From WAOL01 sp964399035 (GTDB lineage: Archaea; Thermoproteota; Thermoprotei_A; Sulfolobales; NBVN01): a DNA stretch of 49,326 nt. Shown one piece after another: positions 32,053-41,560 of this stretch. The notes under the pieces are model-generated. The model saw only the letters and a list, made by a program, of their open reading frames with translations, was not told the DNA's origin and searched no databases. The position numbers and the translations under genes were made by a program. Positions within the stretch are counted from its first letter, which is position 1. Each line of letters opens with the position of its first letter. Location of the stretch: NCBI GenBank assembly GCA_964399035.1, contig CAYNPH010000067.1, forward strand, positions 1 through 49,326, written 5' to 3'.

Positions 32053-33788
32053 GACCTACACCCCCTAATTGGTAGCTTCCTGGATTTGTGTATGAGTTCA
32101 TCCCACCGCATCATCCTCCTCGTTCTCTTCTTCACGTTCACAACCATTACTCTCTCTGTACAGGAGTAGCACGGATCGATGCTGGTTAGAATCAAGGGTA
32201 TGTCGGCAAGCGTATACCCTCTGCACATGTGGGGCATTGCTGACCAGTTATTGTATGTAGGTGCCCTCACTTTCCATCTGATCAGCATGCTATGCATTCC
32301 GGTGACTATGAAGTGAAAGTTCTCCCCCCTCGGTGCCTCAATAGAGCTGAATGACCTCACGTGCGGAATAGGCTCAACCTTTTCCGCAAGTATGGGACCT
32401 CCGGGAAGCCTGTCGAGAGCATGCTCTATCATGTCTAGACTGTTGAACACTTCCTCCAATCTCACCAGATGTCTCGAGAGGACATCGCCCTCATCCCTGA
32501 CCTTAACTTCAAGCGGCAGGTTCCTGTAGGCGGCATAGGGATGATCTTTTCTCACGTCTATCCTCAGGCCGGATGCTCTCGCGGTTGGCCCGAGGACTCC
32601 CAGCGACCTAGCTACGTTGCTTTCCAGAATTCCTATTGAGGAGAACCTGTTGATAACACTCCTGTTTGATAATATTATGTCCACAATTTCTCTGTACCTT
32701 TTCCTTACATCCCTCACGATATCCATGGCCTTCCCTATCCTGTCTTTTATGAAATCCCTTCTCACACCTCCTACAACATTCATTCCGTATGTCTTCCTGT
32801 TCCCTGTGAGTATCTCAGCCAGATCCATTATTCTCTCCCTAGCCTTGAAGAGCTGCATGAATCCCCAGTCAAAGGCCGCCAGGTGAAGACCCAGGCCCAC
32901 TATCAGCATGTGGCTGTGAACCCTTTCTATCTCGAGCATTACTGACCTGATGTACTCGGCTCTCTCCGGAACGTCCACCTTGAAGGCCTCCTCAACCGCC
33001 TGGCAGTAGCAACAGGAGTGGGAATACCCGCATATCCCGCAGATCCTTTCAGCAAGGAAGGGAACCTGATTGTAAGTCATCCTTGAAACCCCCAGCTTTT
33101 CTATGCCCCTATGTATGTGGAACAGCCTATAGTCGAAGTCCACTACCTCCTCCCCATCAACGTAAACTCTAAATTGTCCTGGCTCGTCACTAGCGGGGTG
33201 TATAGGTCCTATAGGAAGCTCTATGACCTCAGTTCCTTTAACTATCCTTTCGCTAGGCTGGAAAGTATAGGGTCTCTCCTTGCTAGGGGGACTGTAAGTG
33301 TAATCCATCTCCTCCCTGAGCGGATATACACCATCTGGCCAGTCATCTGGGAGCACAAGTCTTCTTGGATCAGGGTGCCCTACAGGCTCCAACCCCAGCA
33401 GATCCCTTATCTCGCGCTCCGCCCAATTCGCGGCTGGAATGTCCTTAGTGACTGAGGGGAACCTAGGGTCGTCTCCAGGTATTACAGACGCAACAATTAT
33501 CCAGCACTTACCCGAGTATCCGTCGTCAATGAAGTCCATGGCCAAGGGGTAATAAACTACGAAGTGACTGTGCAACCTTCTCTCATCAGATCCAACGACT
33601 GTTGCTAGTCTTCCCCCCAGCTCCCAAAATACGTAGGATACTACCTTAGGCAACGACTCCCTGCTAACATACACTATTACCTTCCCCTCACCTAGTTTCT
33701 CGATCTTCTCCACACTCTCTCCGAACTCTTCCTCTACCCTAGCGACAAACTCCTCAGCTTTACAACTATTACCATCGGCCAGACCCAA
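32049..33788 (-). CDS. hyfG: Group 4 [NiFe]-hydrogenase large subunit, NuoC-NuoD fusion (HycE/HyfG-like)
   Basis: 579 residues. The first ~180 form a NuoC-like domain (AANWAEREIRDLLGLEPVGHPD); the rest is NuoD-like. Both NiFe-binding motifs are intact: RICGICGYSH and DPCYSCTER. A tail of about 33 residues follows the final motif, as in HycE where HycI cleaves it after nickel insertion, so maturation protease and Hyp proteins must be encoded elsewhere. It catalyses proton reduction or H2 oxidation on the cytoplasmic face. Likely start TTG 33788, next to AAGGAGGTGA and inside the end of hyfF (20-nt overlap). Confidence 0.95.
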   Translation of the reverse strand: MGLADGNSCKAEEFVARVEEEFGESVEKIEKLGEGKVIVYVSRESLPKVVSYVFWELGGRLATVVGSDERRLHSHFVVYYPLAMDFIDDGYSGKCWIIVASVIPGDDPRFPSVTKDIPAANWAEREIRDLLGLEPVGHPDPRRLVLPDDWPDGVYPLREEMDYTYSPPSKERPYTFQPSERIVKGTEVIELPIGPIHPASDEPGQFRVYVDGEEVVDFDYRLFHIHRGIEKLGVSRMTYNQVPFLAERICGICGYSHSCCYCQAVEEAFKVDVPERAEYIRSVMLEIERVHSHMLIVGLGLHLAAFDWGFMQLFKARERIMDLAEILTGNRKTYGMNVVGGVRRDFIKDRIGKAMDIVRDVRKRYREIVDIILSNRSVINRFSSIGILESNVARSLGVLGPTARASGLRIDVRKDHPYAAYRNLPLEVKVRDEGDVLSRHLVRLEEVFNSLDMIEHALDRLPGGPILAEKVEPIPHVRSFSSIEAPRGENFHFIVTGMHSMLIRWKVRAPTYNNWSAMPHMCRGYTLADIPLILTSIDPCYSCTERVMVVNVKKRTRRMMRWDELIHKSRKLPIRGCRS

Positions 33789-35286
33789 TCACCTCCTTAG
33801 CCGAGTAGACAAGCACAGAATGAAAGAGCCTAGGCATGTAAACCCCAAGTATCGCAATGAGAGCTACTATAACTATCAGTACCACTATGCAAGTCTTTGG
33901 GGCCTTGAACCTGTCGAACTCTCCTCCATAGCTTCTTCTCACGTCTTTCGGTTTCCCCATACTTATGTGAAGAGTGCGCGACATTATGCCTGCAAAGACT
34001 ACAGCAGAAGCAATAGCGTACAATATGACCGCCACGAGATTGCCCGCCAGAAGACCCCCATAGGCGATAAGATAAAAAGACAGGAACGTAGCGAAGGGAG
34101 GGGAGCATCCCAGCGCAAATCCTCCTACGACTATTATGAAGCCCAGAACCTTGTGAAGCCTGAGGAGTTCGCCCATGAACCTCATATCCCTAGTTCCGTA
34201 TATCCAGAGGAGTATGCCGGATAGAAGAAACAACATTGTCTTAAGTAGTCCGTGTGTTAGCATGTGGTACAGACTCCCCACTACCGACGTTGTCGTGGCA
34301 AATCCTATTCCGGTAGCTAACACACCTACATTTTCCACAGTGCTGTAGGCGAAGAGTCTCTTAACGTCCCTACTCACTATTATGAAGAATGCAGCAACCC
34401 ACATGGAGAGAAGCCCCAAAGCAAGGGAGAGCTTTGGTATGAAGGACACGTCATAGGCAAGAGAGAGGGACACGTATCTAACGAAGCCTATAAATGCGCA
34501 GTTTATCAGCACGCCGGAGAGAAGAGCGCTAACAGGGGCAGGGGCCTCCGCATGTGCATCCGGAAGCCAAGTCCACATGGGTGCCAAGCCTGCCTTCGTT
34601 CCGTACCCTATAATCAGAGATATAAGGGCTACCATTATAGCGAGGGATCCCGTATGCGAAGGGTGCGTCATCAGCCCCGACCAGAACGCTGCGCTGAACC
34701 CTATCCTCTTGCCTCCCTCCGCATATAGAAGGGAGGTTCCGTAGAGACTGAAGACTAGACCCACACTACACGTTACGACGTACTTCCATGCTGCTTCCAA
34801 GGATTCTGCCTTTCCGTATAGGGCTACTAAGAATGCGGAGGCGAGAGTCGTTGCCTCTATCGCAACCCATAACATAAATATGTTATTGCTAATGCTACTC
34901 ACCAGCATCGTCAGTACGAACACATTCATGAGGGAGTGAAGCAGGGATGGCTTACTTCCCCTGAGTTCCCCGAGCTCCTCTTCTCTTCCTGTAAAGCCAA
35001 TAGAGTAGAGGGATATGAAGAAGTACATGAGTGAAACTATGAAAAGCATCCATGTAGCAAGTGGGTCAAGTATGAAGTCCTTCACTGAAGTCACGTAGCT
35101 CTCTATTCCCTCGTACGGCATCGAGGAAACATGCACCAATACGTTAAGGGAGGTGAGTAAAACTATTATCGATGATGCTAGGGTCACGTACCTTCCCCAC
35201 CCAGCCTTAACGAAATATGTGACTATGCTTGCCGCCAAGGGAGGAGCCAAGACAGCTATGACGGGCCACAGTAACGTCTCAATCAC
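33769..35286 (-). CDS. hyfF: Membrane antiporter-like subunit (HyfF/NuoL-M type)
   Basis: 505 residues, about 14 transmembrane helices of the proton-antiporter-M family. MLWVAIEATTLASAFLVALYG has the TM5 glutamate. KAGLAPMWTWLPDAHAEAPAPVSALLSG is the signature loop, here split as KAGLAPMWTWLPDAH and AEAPAPVSALLSG, and DVKRLFAYSTVENVG follows. It should couple hydrogenase turnover to ion translocation. GTG 35286 begins one base after the hyfE stop. Confidence 0.92.
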   Translation of the reverse strand: MIETLLWPVIAVLAPPLAASIVTYFVKAGWGRYVTLASSIIVLLTSLNVLVHVSSMPYEGIESYVTSVKDFILDPLATWMLFIVSLMYFFISLYSIGFTGREEELGELRGSKPSLLHSLMNVFVLTMLVSSISNNIFMLWVAIEATTLASAFLVALYGKAESLEAAWKYVVTCSVGLVFSLYGTSLLYAEGGKRIGFSAAFWSGLMTHPSHTGSLAIMVALISLIIGYGTKAGLAPMWTWLPDAHAEAPAPVSALLSGVLINCAFIGFVRYVSLSLAYDVSFIPKLSLALGLLSMWVAAFFIIVSRDVKRLFAYSTVENVGVLATGIGFATTTSVVGSLYHMLTHGLLKTMLFLLSGILLWIYGTRDMRFMGELLRLHKVLGFIIVVGGFALGCSPPFATFLSFYLIAYGGLLAGNLVAVILYAIASAVVFAGIMSRTLHISMGKPKDVRRSYGGEFDRFKAPKTCIVVLIVIVALIAILGVYMPRLFHSVLVYSAKEVIGSGRW

Positions 35287-35287
35287 C

Positions 35288-35941
35288 TCACGAGTACTTA
35301 AGCATTGTAAGAGAGGACACGTTCATGGTCTTCAGCGACTCATGTATCTTCCTTGCTAGGATAGCAAGTATTAGGATTAGTACTACGGCATCAGTAGCTA
35401 TACCCACATCTATTGTCTCAGGTATGGAGGGTGCTAGGACTGCCAGGGTTAAGTGTGCCCCGTTCTCAAAGTGAAGGAATCCGAACACCTGCTTGAGGAG
35501 GTTCCTCCTAGTTGATATAAGGAATAACCCTAATAGGGTTAGGGATACCGACACGCCTAAGGGTATGGAGTCTGGCATACTCACGTAGGCAGAGGCGAGA
35601 GCGTAGCCAGATATGACTAGGGCTATCATTATTGTAACCGATGCCATCCTAGGTATTACTGGCCTCTCAGTCTCTTCGAGAACACCGGTTCTCCTTGATG
35701 TCCACATTATTACGTAGGGAGCTAGGAAAACCTTCGTTACTAACGCCGCACATGCCCATATGAAGAACCAGTAGTATTTGAATCCCAAGGTTATGAATAT
35801 GCCGACAAGTATGAGCGTCTGGGCGGAGTATATGTAGGCAGCCCTAATTATGCTCTTCTCCTCCGATATCAACATAGCTGTTACTGGCATTACTGATGAC
35901 AAGGTCGCAATCACAACGATCTCGGGGCTTGAGGGAAGCAT
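35288..35941 (-). CDS. hyfE: Hydrogenase-4 subunit E-like membrane protein
   Basis: 217 residues with six to seven helices and few charges. The middle KVFLAPYVIMW and the later LLKQVFGFLHFENGAHL match HyfE, a NuoK/MrpC-related subunit; FENG is the recurrent acidic motif in the membrane arm. ATG 35941 follows the hyfC stop by 6 nt. No function apart from membrane-arm assembly or ion path is known. Confidence 0.85.
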   Translation of the reverse strand: MLPSSPEIVVIATLSSVMPVTAMLISEEKSIIRAAYIYSAQTLILVGIFITLGFKYYWFFIWACAALVTKVFLAPYVIMWTSRRTGVLEETERPVIPRMASVTIMIALVISGYALASAYVSMPDSIPLGVSVSLTLLGLFLISTRRNLLKQVFGFLHFENGAHLTLAVLAPSIPETIDVGIATDAVVLILILAILARKIHESLKTMNVSSLTMLKYS

Positions 35942-35947
35942 TGACTG

Positions 35948-36898
35948 TTACACCTCCATGGACGAAAGTATTATTGACATGAAGGCTAGTGATAAGGAAA
36001 CAAGGAGGCTCCTTGTGGCTCCCCTTACCCTGAACCTTGCCATGGGCTGAAGGGCTATGGATGTAACGATGAACATCGTCAGAGACTTTAGGAGGAAGGA
36101 TCCTATTCCTATCCCGACCGAGGCAGGGCTGAGATTCCCAGCTATTCCCCATGGAATAAATATGTCCATGAAGAGAACTATCATCACGAGCCTCTTTACC
36201 AGCTGTGCATACTTCAGGAAGCCTAGCCCTCTTCCCCCGTACTCAACCTCAACTCCTCCCAGTATCTCCTGCTCAGCAATCCCCACGTCGTACGGGGTTG
36301 TCTCGAACTCGGAGACCACGGCAAGCGCTGCCGCCACCATAGCCAGGTAGTATGAGGGAGACCCAAGTACCCTGAGGGAGGAGGATACCTGGAGGACTAT
36401 TCCGTAGAGGGATGTCGTGGCTATGAACGGCTTTATTATGAGCGAGAACGCGGCAACCATGAACGATACCTCTGCCAGAGCAGTTATCAGGGCCTTCCTT
36501 CCACACCCTATCACGGCAAAGGGGTTGGAGGTATCGAAGGACGTCATGGTCAGGACGGCATCACAGAGAGCCAGGAGGTATATGACCAATATTATGTCGG
36601 ATATCGGAAGGGTTTCGGCAAATATGGCTGGCGTGAGGAGGGCAACCACTACCGTAAGCATGAGAACCAGAGCCGGGGCAAGGTGATAGAGTCCCCTGCT
36701 TCCCTCCGGGGAAAGCTCAAACGCCCTTCTGATTAGCTTTGCTAGATCCCTATATCCTTGAGTTATCGGGGGACCTATTCTCGAGTGCATCCTAGCGGCC
36801 ACCTTTCTGTGTATACCGTCAAGTAGCGGGGCAAGGGCAAGTATGGCTGCCATGTTGACAAGCCCAAGCAGGTACTGAATGGGTTCTACCTCAGCCAT
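35948..36898 (-). CDS. hyfC: Hydrogenase membrane anchor (HycD/HyfC, NuoH-like)
   Basis: 316 residues with about eight helices. HSRIGPPITQGYRDLAKLI is the NuoH quinone-loop counterpart. SFDTSNPFAVIGCGRKALI and EFETTPYDVGIAEQEILGG are further family segments with the conserved acidic residues. It anchors the peripheral hydrogenase to the antiporter subunits. ATG 36898 lies inside the end of hyfB (13-nt overlap). Confidence 0.93.
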   Translation of the reverse strand: MAEVEPIQYLLGLVNMAAILALAPLLDGIHRKVAARMHSRIGPPITQGYRDLAKLIRRAFELSPEGSRGLYHLAPALVLMLTVVVALLTPAIFAETLPISDIILVIYLLALCDAVLTMTSFDTSNPFAVIGCGRKALITALAEVSFMVAAFSLIIKPFIATTSLYGIVLQVSSSLRVLGSPSYYLAMVAAALAVVSEFETTPYDVGIAEQEILGGVEVEYGGRGLGFLKYAQLVKRLVMIVLFMDIFIPWGIAGNLSPASVGIGIGSFLLKSLTMFIVTSIALQPMARFRVRGATRSLLVSLSLAFMSIILSSMEV

Positions 36899-38964
36899 AA
36901 TATCAGCCCCAGCAACACCACATACACTACATAGATATAGGCTATGTAGAGAAGGAGGTTGCCGCTCTGCAGGTTCTTAAACCTAGATGCAAACCCCTTG
37001 AACAGCCTATAGGGAGGAGCGTAGAAAACCCTCTCGAAGAACTCTCCTGCATCCCTTAGCCTTATCGGATCTACCAGGTGCCTCCCCATTCTCACTTCAT
37101 AGATCAGTCTTCCCACGGTCCAGTTCCTGACTAGGTACTCCCTCCTCACGAACCTTCTTACCCCGAGCATCCCGCTCATGTAATCCCTTACGAGTTGAGT
37201 AAGGGCCTCCGCCCTGGGTCTGTGGACGCTGTCGAGATATCTGACCCCTGACACGAAGGGCTCTACCATTGACTTTCTGAGCCCTCTTCTGTAGGAGGAG
37301 GACGCTATTGCAAAGGCTATGGCCATCACCACGGAGAGCATGCCGTAGGAGACCACCGCTGGAAAGGTCCACCTGCCTCCCCTAAGAACCAGGAGAACTC
37401 CAAAGGATGAGAGCGCGCTTATTCCTGCCGCGTGCTGAACCCTCAAGAGCCAGCTGACTATGGCTGGGGCAACTATAGAGGTAACTATGCATGCTATTGA
37501 GAGAATTATTATCGGCGCGGATTCAACGCTTGACTCGCTCTCCCTAACCTTTATCCCCGATTCTTTACCGAGAAACGCCGAGCCATACAGCTTGGAGAAC
37601 GCCAGCATCGTGAGCACCCCACAGAGCACTAGAGACGCCGTGCTGAGAAGGGAGACCAGCCTCAGATACCATATCCCGAGGGATGTGGCGGCCATAAGGA
37701 GCGTCTCATAGACAAGGAATTTGCTTGCAAACCCGTTGAGAGGAGGCATGGCGGAGGCGGAGAGGGATCCTATGGCCATGGAGACTGATGTGAACCTTAG
37801 CCTCCTAGAGAGGCCGCCGAGCATGCTCAGGGATCTGGTTCCAGTCGTCCTGAGCAAGACCCCAGCGTTTAGGAACATGAGTGACTTGAATATCGAGTGA
37901 TTTATCATGTGAAAGAGAGCTGCTGTGACTCCAAGGAAGTAAAGCCACCTAACCCCACTAGCTAGCCCGAGAGATGCGGCAGAGACGGCCAGCATTATTA
38001 TCCCCGCATTCTCTATAGTGCTGTAGGCAAGGAGTCTCTTGTAGTCGTCCTGGACTGCTGAGTAGGCGGATCCAACCGCAACAGAGAGGGCGGCAAGCCC
38101 CATGAGTGCGAGCCCGTAGGTCTGGCCTATACAGGGTGCAAGTATCATTAGTGCAAACCTCATTATGCCATATATGCCTATCTTGACCATCATTCCGCTC
38201 AGTAGGGCGGAGACGTTGCTGGGAGCCACGGAGTGAGCATCAGGGAGCCATAGGTGAAGAGGAACTATCCCGGCTTTGAAGAGAAAGCCTATAGTTATGA
38301 GGGCAACGGAGACATACGTCAGAGGATTAGAGACTAAGGCGTTGCTCTGAGAAGCTATAGAGGAGTATAGAAGTGAGTGTGAAGGAACTATAGAGGAAAG
38401 TAAGAGGAGCCCAACCAGAAGAAACATGGCGCCCACATGCATGGTTGTAGCGTAAAGTATTCCCGAGAACCTTACGTGTTCCTCAGTGTAATTGTACAGT
38501 ACGAGGGCTAAGGAGGATACAGTCATTATCTCCCAAAATATGAAAAACCATAGCAGATCTCTCGCGGTGAGCACGAGGAACATGGATAGGGTGAATATTG
38601 GAAGTATGCTGGCAATACCCCTCACGTCCCCCTCTGAGTGGGAGAGAAGATGCCTTGCGGAATATATGGATACCATCAGGGAAACAAAGCCGAGAAGGGT
38701 CACGAGGATGGACGTGAGCCAGTCATATCCGAGGACTAGAGAGGAGTGAGGTATGGGAACGTGTGGAAGGAGCGTGAACTCCTGGACGGAGCCCCTGAGA
38801 AGGATTAAGTTCTGAAGCCCAGCAACAATCATGAGTGCGGAGGCTATCGAGTTTAGGATAGAGGAAACTACTGACGATGCTCTGGGCCTTCCCTTCAAGC
38901 ATGCCGAGGAAACCGTGGCTGCGAGCGAAAAAAACATTATGGTTAACGTTACTCCCTCCACCAT
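36886..38964 (-). CDS. hyfB: Membrane antiporter-like subunit (HyfB/HycC-like)
   Basis: 692 residues, about 15 transmembrane helices followed by a C-terminal amphipathic extension (about 560-665) and a last helix. Key residues: E in FWEIMTVSSLALVLYN, K in FLFKAGIVPLHLWLPDAH, and K in SGMMVKIGIYGIMRF. It is the larger of two antiporter-type subunits, and no third (HyfD) is present. Start ATG 38964, 16 nt after the electron-transfer subunit gene. Confidence 0.92.
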   Translation of the reverse strand: MVEGVTLTIMFFSLAATVSSACLKGRPRASSVVSSILNSIASALMIVAGLQNLILLRGSVQEFTLLPHVPIPHSSLVLGYDWLTSILVTLLGFVSLMVSIYSARHLLSHSEGDVRGIASILPIFTLSMFLVLTARDLLWFFIFWEIMTVSSLALVLYNYTEEHVRFSGILYATTMHVGAMFLLVGLLLLSSIVPSHSLLYSSIASQSNALVSNPLTYVSVALITIGFLFKAGIVPLHLWLPDAHSVAPSNVSALLSGMMVKIGIYGIMRFALMILAPCIGQTYGLALMGLAALSVAVGSAYSAVQDDYKRLLAYSTIENAGIIMLAVSAASLGLASGVRWLYFLGVTAALFHMINHSIFKSLMFLNAGVLLRTTGTRSLSMLGGLSRRLRFTSVSMAIGSLSASAMPPLNGFASKFLVYETLLMAATSLGIWYLRLVSLLSTASLVLCGVLTMLAFSKLYGSAFLGKESGIKVRESESSVESAPIIILSIACIVTSIVAPAIVSWLLRVQHAAGISALSSFGVLLVLRGGRWTFPAVVSYGMLSVVMAIAFAIASSSYRRGLRKSMVEPFVSGVRYLDSVHRPRAEALTQLVRDYMSGMLGVRRFVRREYLVRNWTVGRLIYEVRMGRHLVDPIRLRDAGEFFERVFYAPPYRLFKGFASRFKNLQSGNLLLYIAYIYVVYVVLLGLILWLR

Positions 38965-38980
38965 TACTTTCAGCCACCAC

Positions 38981-39493
38981 TCATCCCTTTGATGTTACCA
39001 CTCCCTCCAGTCCTCCCAGCTCCTTAGCCTTCGTCACCGCCTCAACTATCTTCCTGACACCCAGTTCGCGCTTCATTCCCAAGGCCTCGGCCTCCTCAGC
39101 AAGGTATGTAGCCCCTGTCGGGCACGTGGACACGCACGCCGGTCTTAGCCCCTCCTTAAGCCTGTTTATACACAGGTCGCACTTAGTCATGACCTTTAGC
39201 TTTCTGTCAAATACTGGAATGCCGAAGGGGCAAACCACTTGGCACATCCTACAGCCTATACACAGCACAGGATTCACAACAACGGCCCCTAGATCCTCTC
39301 TGTGCATCGCACCCGTAGGACAGACCGAGACGCACGGAGCGTTCTCGCAGTGCCTGCACGCATAGGGTATGTTGAGTTCTGCCTCCTCGACTATGTAGAC
39401 AGTTACGTTCGATATTCCATCGTGAACCCTCTGACACGCGACCTCGCATGCTCTGCAACCAATGCACTTCTGAGGATCTATGTATCTAACCAT
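38981..39493 (-). CDS. hycB: Four-cluster ferredoxin subunit (HycB/HyfA/FdhB-like)
   Basis: About 170 residues with four Cys clusters of the DmsB/HycB pattern: CIGCRACEVACQ, CRHCENAPCVSVCP, CIGCRMCQVVCP and CDLCINRL...CVSTCP. They hold four [4Fe-4S] clusters that carry electrons from the molybdopterin subunit to the hydrogenase. ATG 39493 is favoured over GTG 39499 because GAGGGGTG lies a few bases upstream. It sits directly after the fdhF stop. Confidence 0.92.
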   Translation of the reverse strand: MVRYIDPQKCIGCRACEVACQRVHDGISNVTVYIVEEAELNIPYACRHCENAPCVSVCPTGAMHREDLGAVVVNPVLCIGCRMCQVVCPFGIPVFDRKLKVMTKCDLCINRLKEGLRPACVSTCPTGATYLAEEAEALGMKRELGVRKIVEAVTKAKELGGLEGVVTSKG

Positions 39494-39505
39494 TGCCACC
39501 CCTCA

Positions 39506-41560
39506 TCACCTCTCGGAAGGAACGAGCTTGCAGGGAACCTGCTTCAGGGCCGGAACTCCTGAGTCAGGATCCCTCAACGATTCGTCAGTAAGTCTGTTAG
39601 CTCCCCAGTGCCAAGGAAGGACGACGGTATCCTCCCTCACCCTGCTTGTAACGCGAATTCTTACCTTCATCCTCCCCACCTTCGTCTCGATAATGGCCTC
39701 ACTCCCGTCGCTAAGACCTAGCCTTGATGCTGTGGAGCCGTTTACAAGGACAACAGGGGCGTTCCATCTCTCCGCTAAGTACCTTGCTTCCCTAGTTATC
39801 GCGTTAGTCAACCAGACCCCAACAGTCTTGGTGGTCACTAGGATCAGTGGGTACTCCTCCGCCTTCAGAGGAGAATGATCCGAGGTCATGAGTTTCAGTT
39901 TCCCGCTATGCGTCTTGAACCTGTCCCTGCACAGTATCCTAGTTCCTGGGTGCTTCGGGTCTGGACAAGGAACCAGAATGCCCTTGGGGGATCCCTTGAG
40001 TCTCTCTGGCGTTACCCCACCGTACAGGCCCGGGACTGCCTCACGTATCTCGTTCAGAACTTCCTCAGGAGTTGTTGCGGGGAAGTGCTTTTCGAGCCCA
40101 AGCCTCTTGGCTAAGGCTACGAATATCTTGAGATCGGGCATGGCCTCCCCAGGAGGGCTGAGGGCCTTGAAGGACCACTGCACCCTCCTTTCGATGCTGG
40201 TGAAGGATCCCTCCTTCTCAGCCCACGCAGCTGCGGGAAGAACTATGTCTGCAAGCCTTGCTGTCTCAGTGAGGAAGATGTCCTGAACCACTAGGAAGTC
40301 GAGCTTCTTCAGGTGTTCAACGACGTACTCGCTATTAGGCTCGCTGACGGCAGGGTTAGCCCCTATCACGTAGAGCATTCTGAGGGACTTGCTATCTATG
40401 GATTCGTAGAGCTTGACAACGTTCTTCCCTGGCGTTGCGGGAAGATCTTCAACTCCCCACAGCCTTGCAAGCCTCTTTCTTCCATCTTCATCGTTTAACG
40501 GCACACCTCCGGGGAAGGCGCTCGGTGCCACGCCCATATGCACAAGCCCTTCAACGTTGTTCTGACCCTTGAATCCTCCCACACAGGTTCCCTCCTTTCC
40601 GTACCATCCTAGAAGGGCGGCAAGCGAGTACAGGGCCCTGCATGTGTTGGTTGCCTGGGCGTTATGTATGAGTCCTGACGACCAAATCAGGCTTCCCTTT
40701 CCTGTCGATGCCATTATGTGGGCTGCCTCCCTTATGAGGTATGGAGGAACTCCGGTGATCCTCGATGCCTCTTCAGGAGGATATCTGCTGACGATTCTTG
40801 CAAGTTCCTCAAACCCCTCGGTCCTTGTCCTCACGAAGCTCCTGTCATACAGGTCCTCGTTTATAAGGACGTTCATTATGGAGTTTGCAAGGGCCAGATC
40901 CGTTCCTGGCCTCACCGGTATCCAGAGGTCGGCTTTCCAGGCGGTCTCGGTCTTAACAGGGTCTATAACGATTATCTTCGCTCCGAACTCCTTTGCCCTC
41001 ATCACGTATTTCCCCATCAGGACAGGGAAGGTCTCAGCAGCGTTCATGCCCCACAGCACTATGACCTCGGACTCGGCTATGTCCTGAAACGTTCCGGTGA
41101 GGCTCCCCACTCCGAGCATTTGCTTTGCCGCGATTATGGTGGGAAACTGACACAGCCTCCTGCACTCATGATCAAGGTTGTTGGTCCCCAGAAGTCTTGC
41201 CAACTTCTGCACAGTGTATGCCTCTTCATTGAATATTTTCACGCTGACCAGAAAGGCTATCGCGTCAGGACCAAATCCATCCTGTATACTTCTTATCCTG
41301 GAGGCTATCTCCTCTAGTGCCTCACTCCAGCTTATTTCTTTAAATCCGTACTCCGTTCTCCTGAGAGGCTTCCTGAGCCTGTCTGAGGAGTTAAGGAAAC
41401 TCAGGTCATTGGGTTTAGGGCAGAGGGAGCCTTCGTTTATCCCCTCCTCAAAGTATTCTATTCCCGCATATCCTCCGTTAACAGTCCTTATATAGAGAGA
41501 ACAACCAGTACTACAGAAGGGACATACGACCTTTACCCTGTCGCGAGGCGTTTGCCGCAC
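39506..41560 (-). CDS. fdhF: Molybdopterin oxidoreductase, FdhF-like, with atypical active site
   Basis: 684 residues, the size of FdhF. The N-terminal [4Fe-4S] is held by C13, C16, C20 and C47. The metal-ligand position is C137 in DHECRRLCQFP, so cysteine, not selenocysteine, binds Mo/W. In formate dehydrogenases the next residue is a catalytic histidine (H141 of E. coli FdhF); here it is Gln138. The arginine matching R333 seems retained (NTCRAL), and GQNNVEG is present. It is the first gene of the operon and no doubt feeds electrons to HycB and the hydrogenase. Formate is the expected substrate from context, but the histidine loss argues for caution. Start GTG 41560; no clear TATA. Confidence 0.9.
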   Translation of the reverse strand: MRQTPRDRVKVVCPFCSTGCSLYIRTVNGGYAGIEYFEEGINEGSLCPKPNDLSFLNSSDRLRKPLRRTEYGFKEISWSEALEEIASRIRSIQDGFGPDAIAFLVSVKIFNEEAYTVQKLARLLGTNNLDHECRRLCQFPTIIAAKQMLGVGSLTGTFQDIAESEVIVLWGMNAAETFPVLMGKYVMRAKEFGAKIIVIDPVKTETAWKADLWIPVRPGTDLALANSIMNVLINEDLYDRSFVRTRTEGFEELARIVSRYPPEEASRITGVPPYLIREAAHIMASTGKGSLIWSSGLIHNAQATNTCRALYSLAALLGWYGKEGTCVGGFKGQNNVEGLVHMGVAPSAFPGGVPLNDEDGRKRLARLWGVEDLPATPGKNVVKLYESIDSKSLRMLYVIGANPAVSEPNSEYVVEHLKKLDFLVVQDIFLTETARLADIVLPAAAWAEKEGSFTSIERRVQWSFKALSPPGEAMPDLKIFVALAKRLGLEKHFPATTPEEVLNEIREAVPGLYGGVTPERLKGSPKGILVPCPDPKHPGTRILCRDRFKTHSGKLKLMTSDHSPLKAEEYPLILVTTKTVGVWLTNAITREARYLAERWNAPVVLVNGSTASRLGLSDGSEAIIETKVGRMKVRIRVTSRVREDTVVLPWHWGANRLTDESLRDPDSGVPALKQVPCKLVPSER

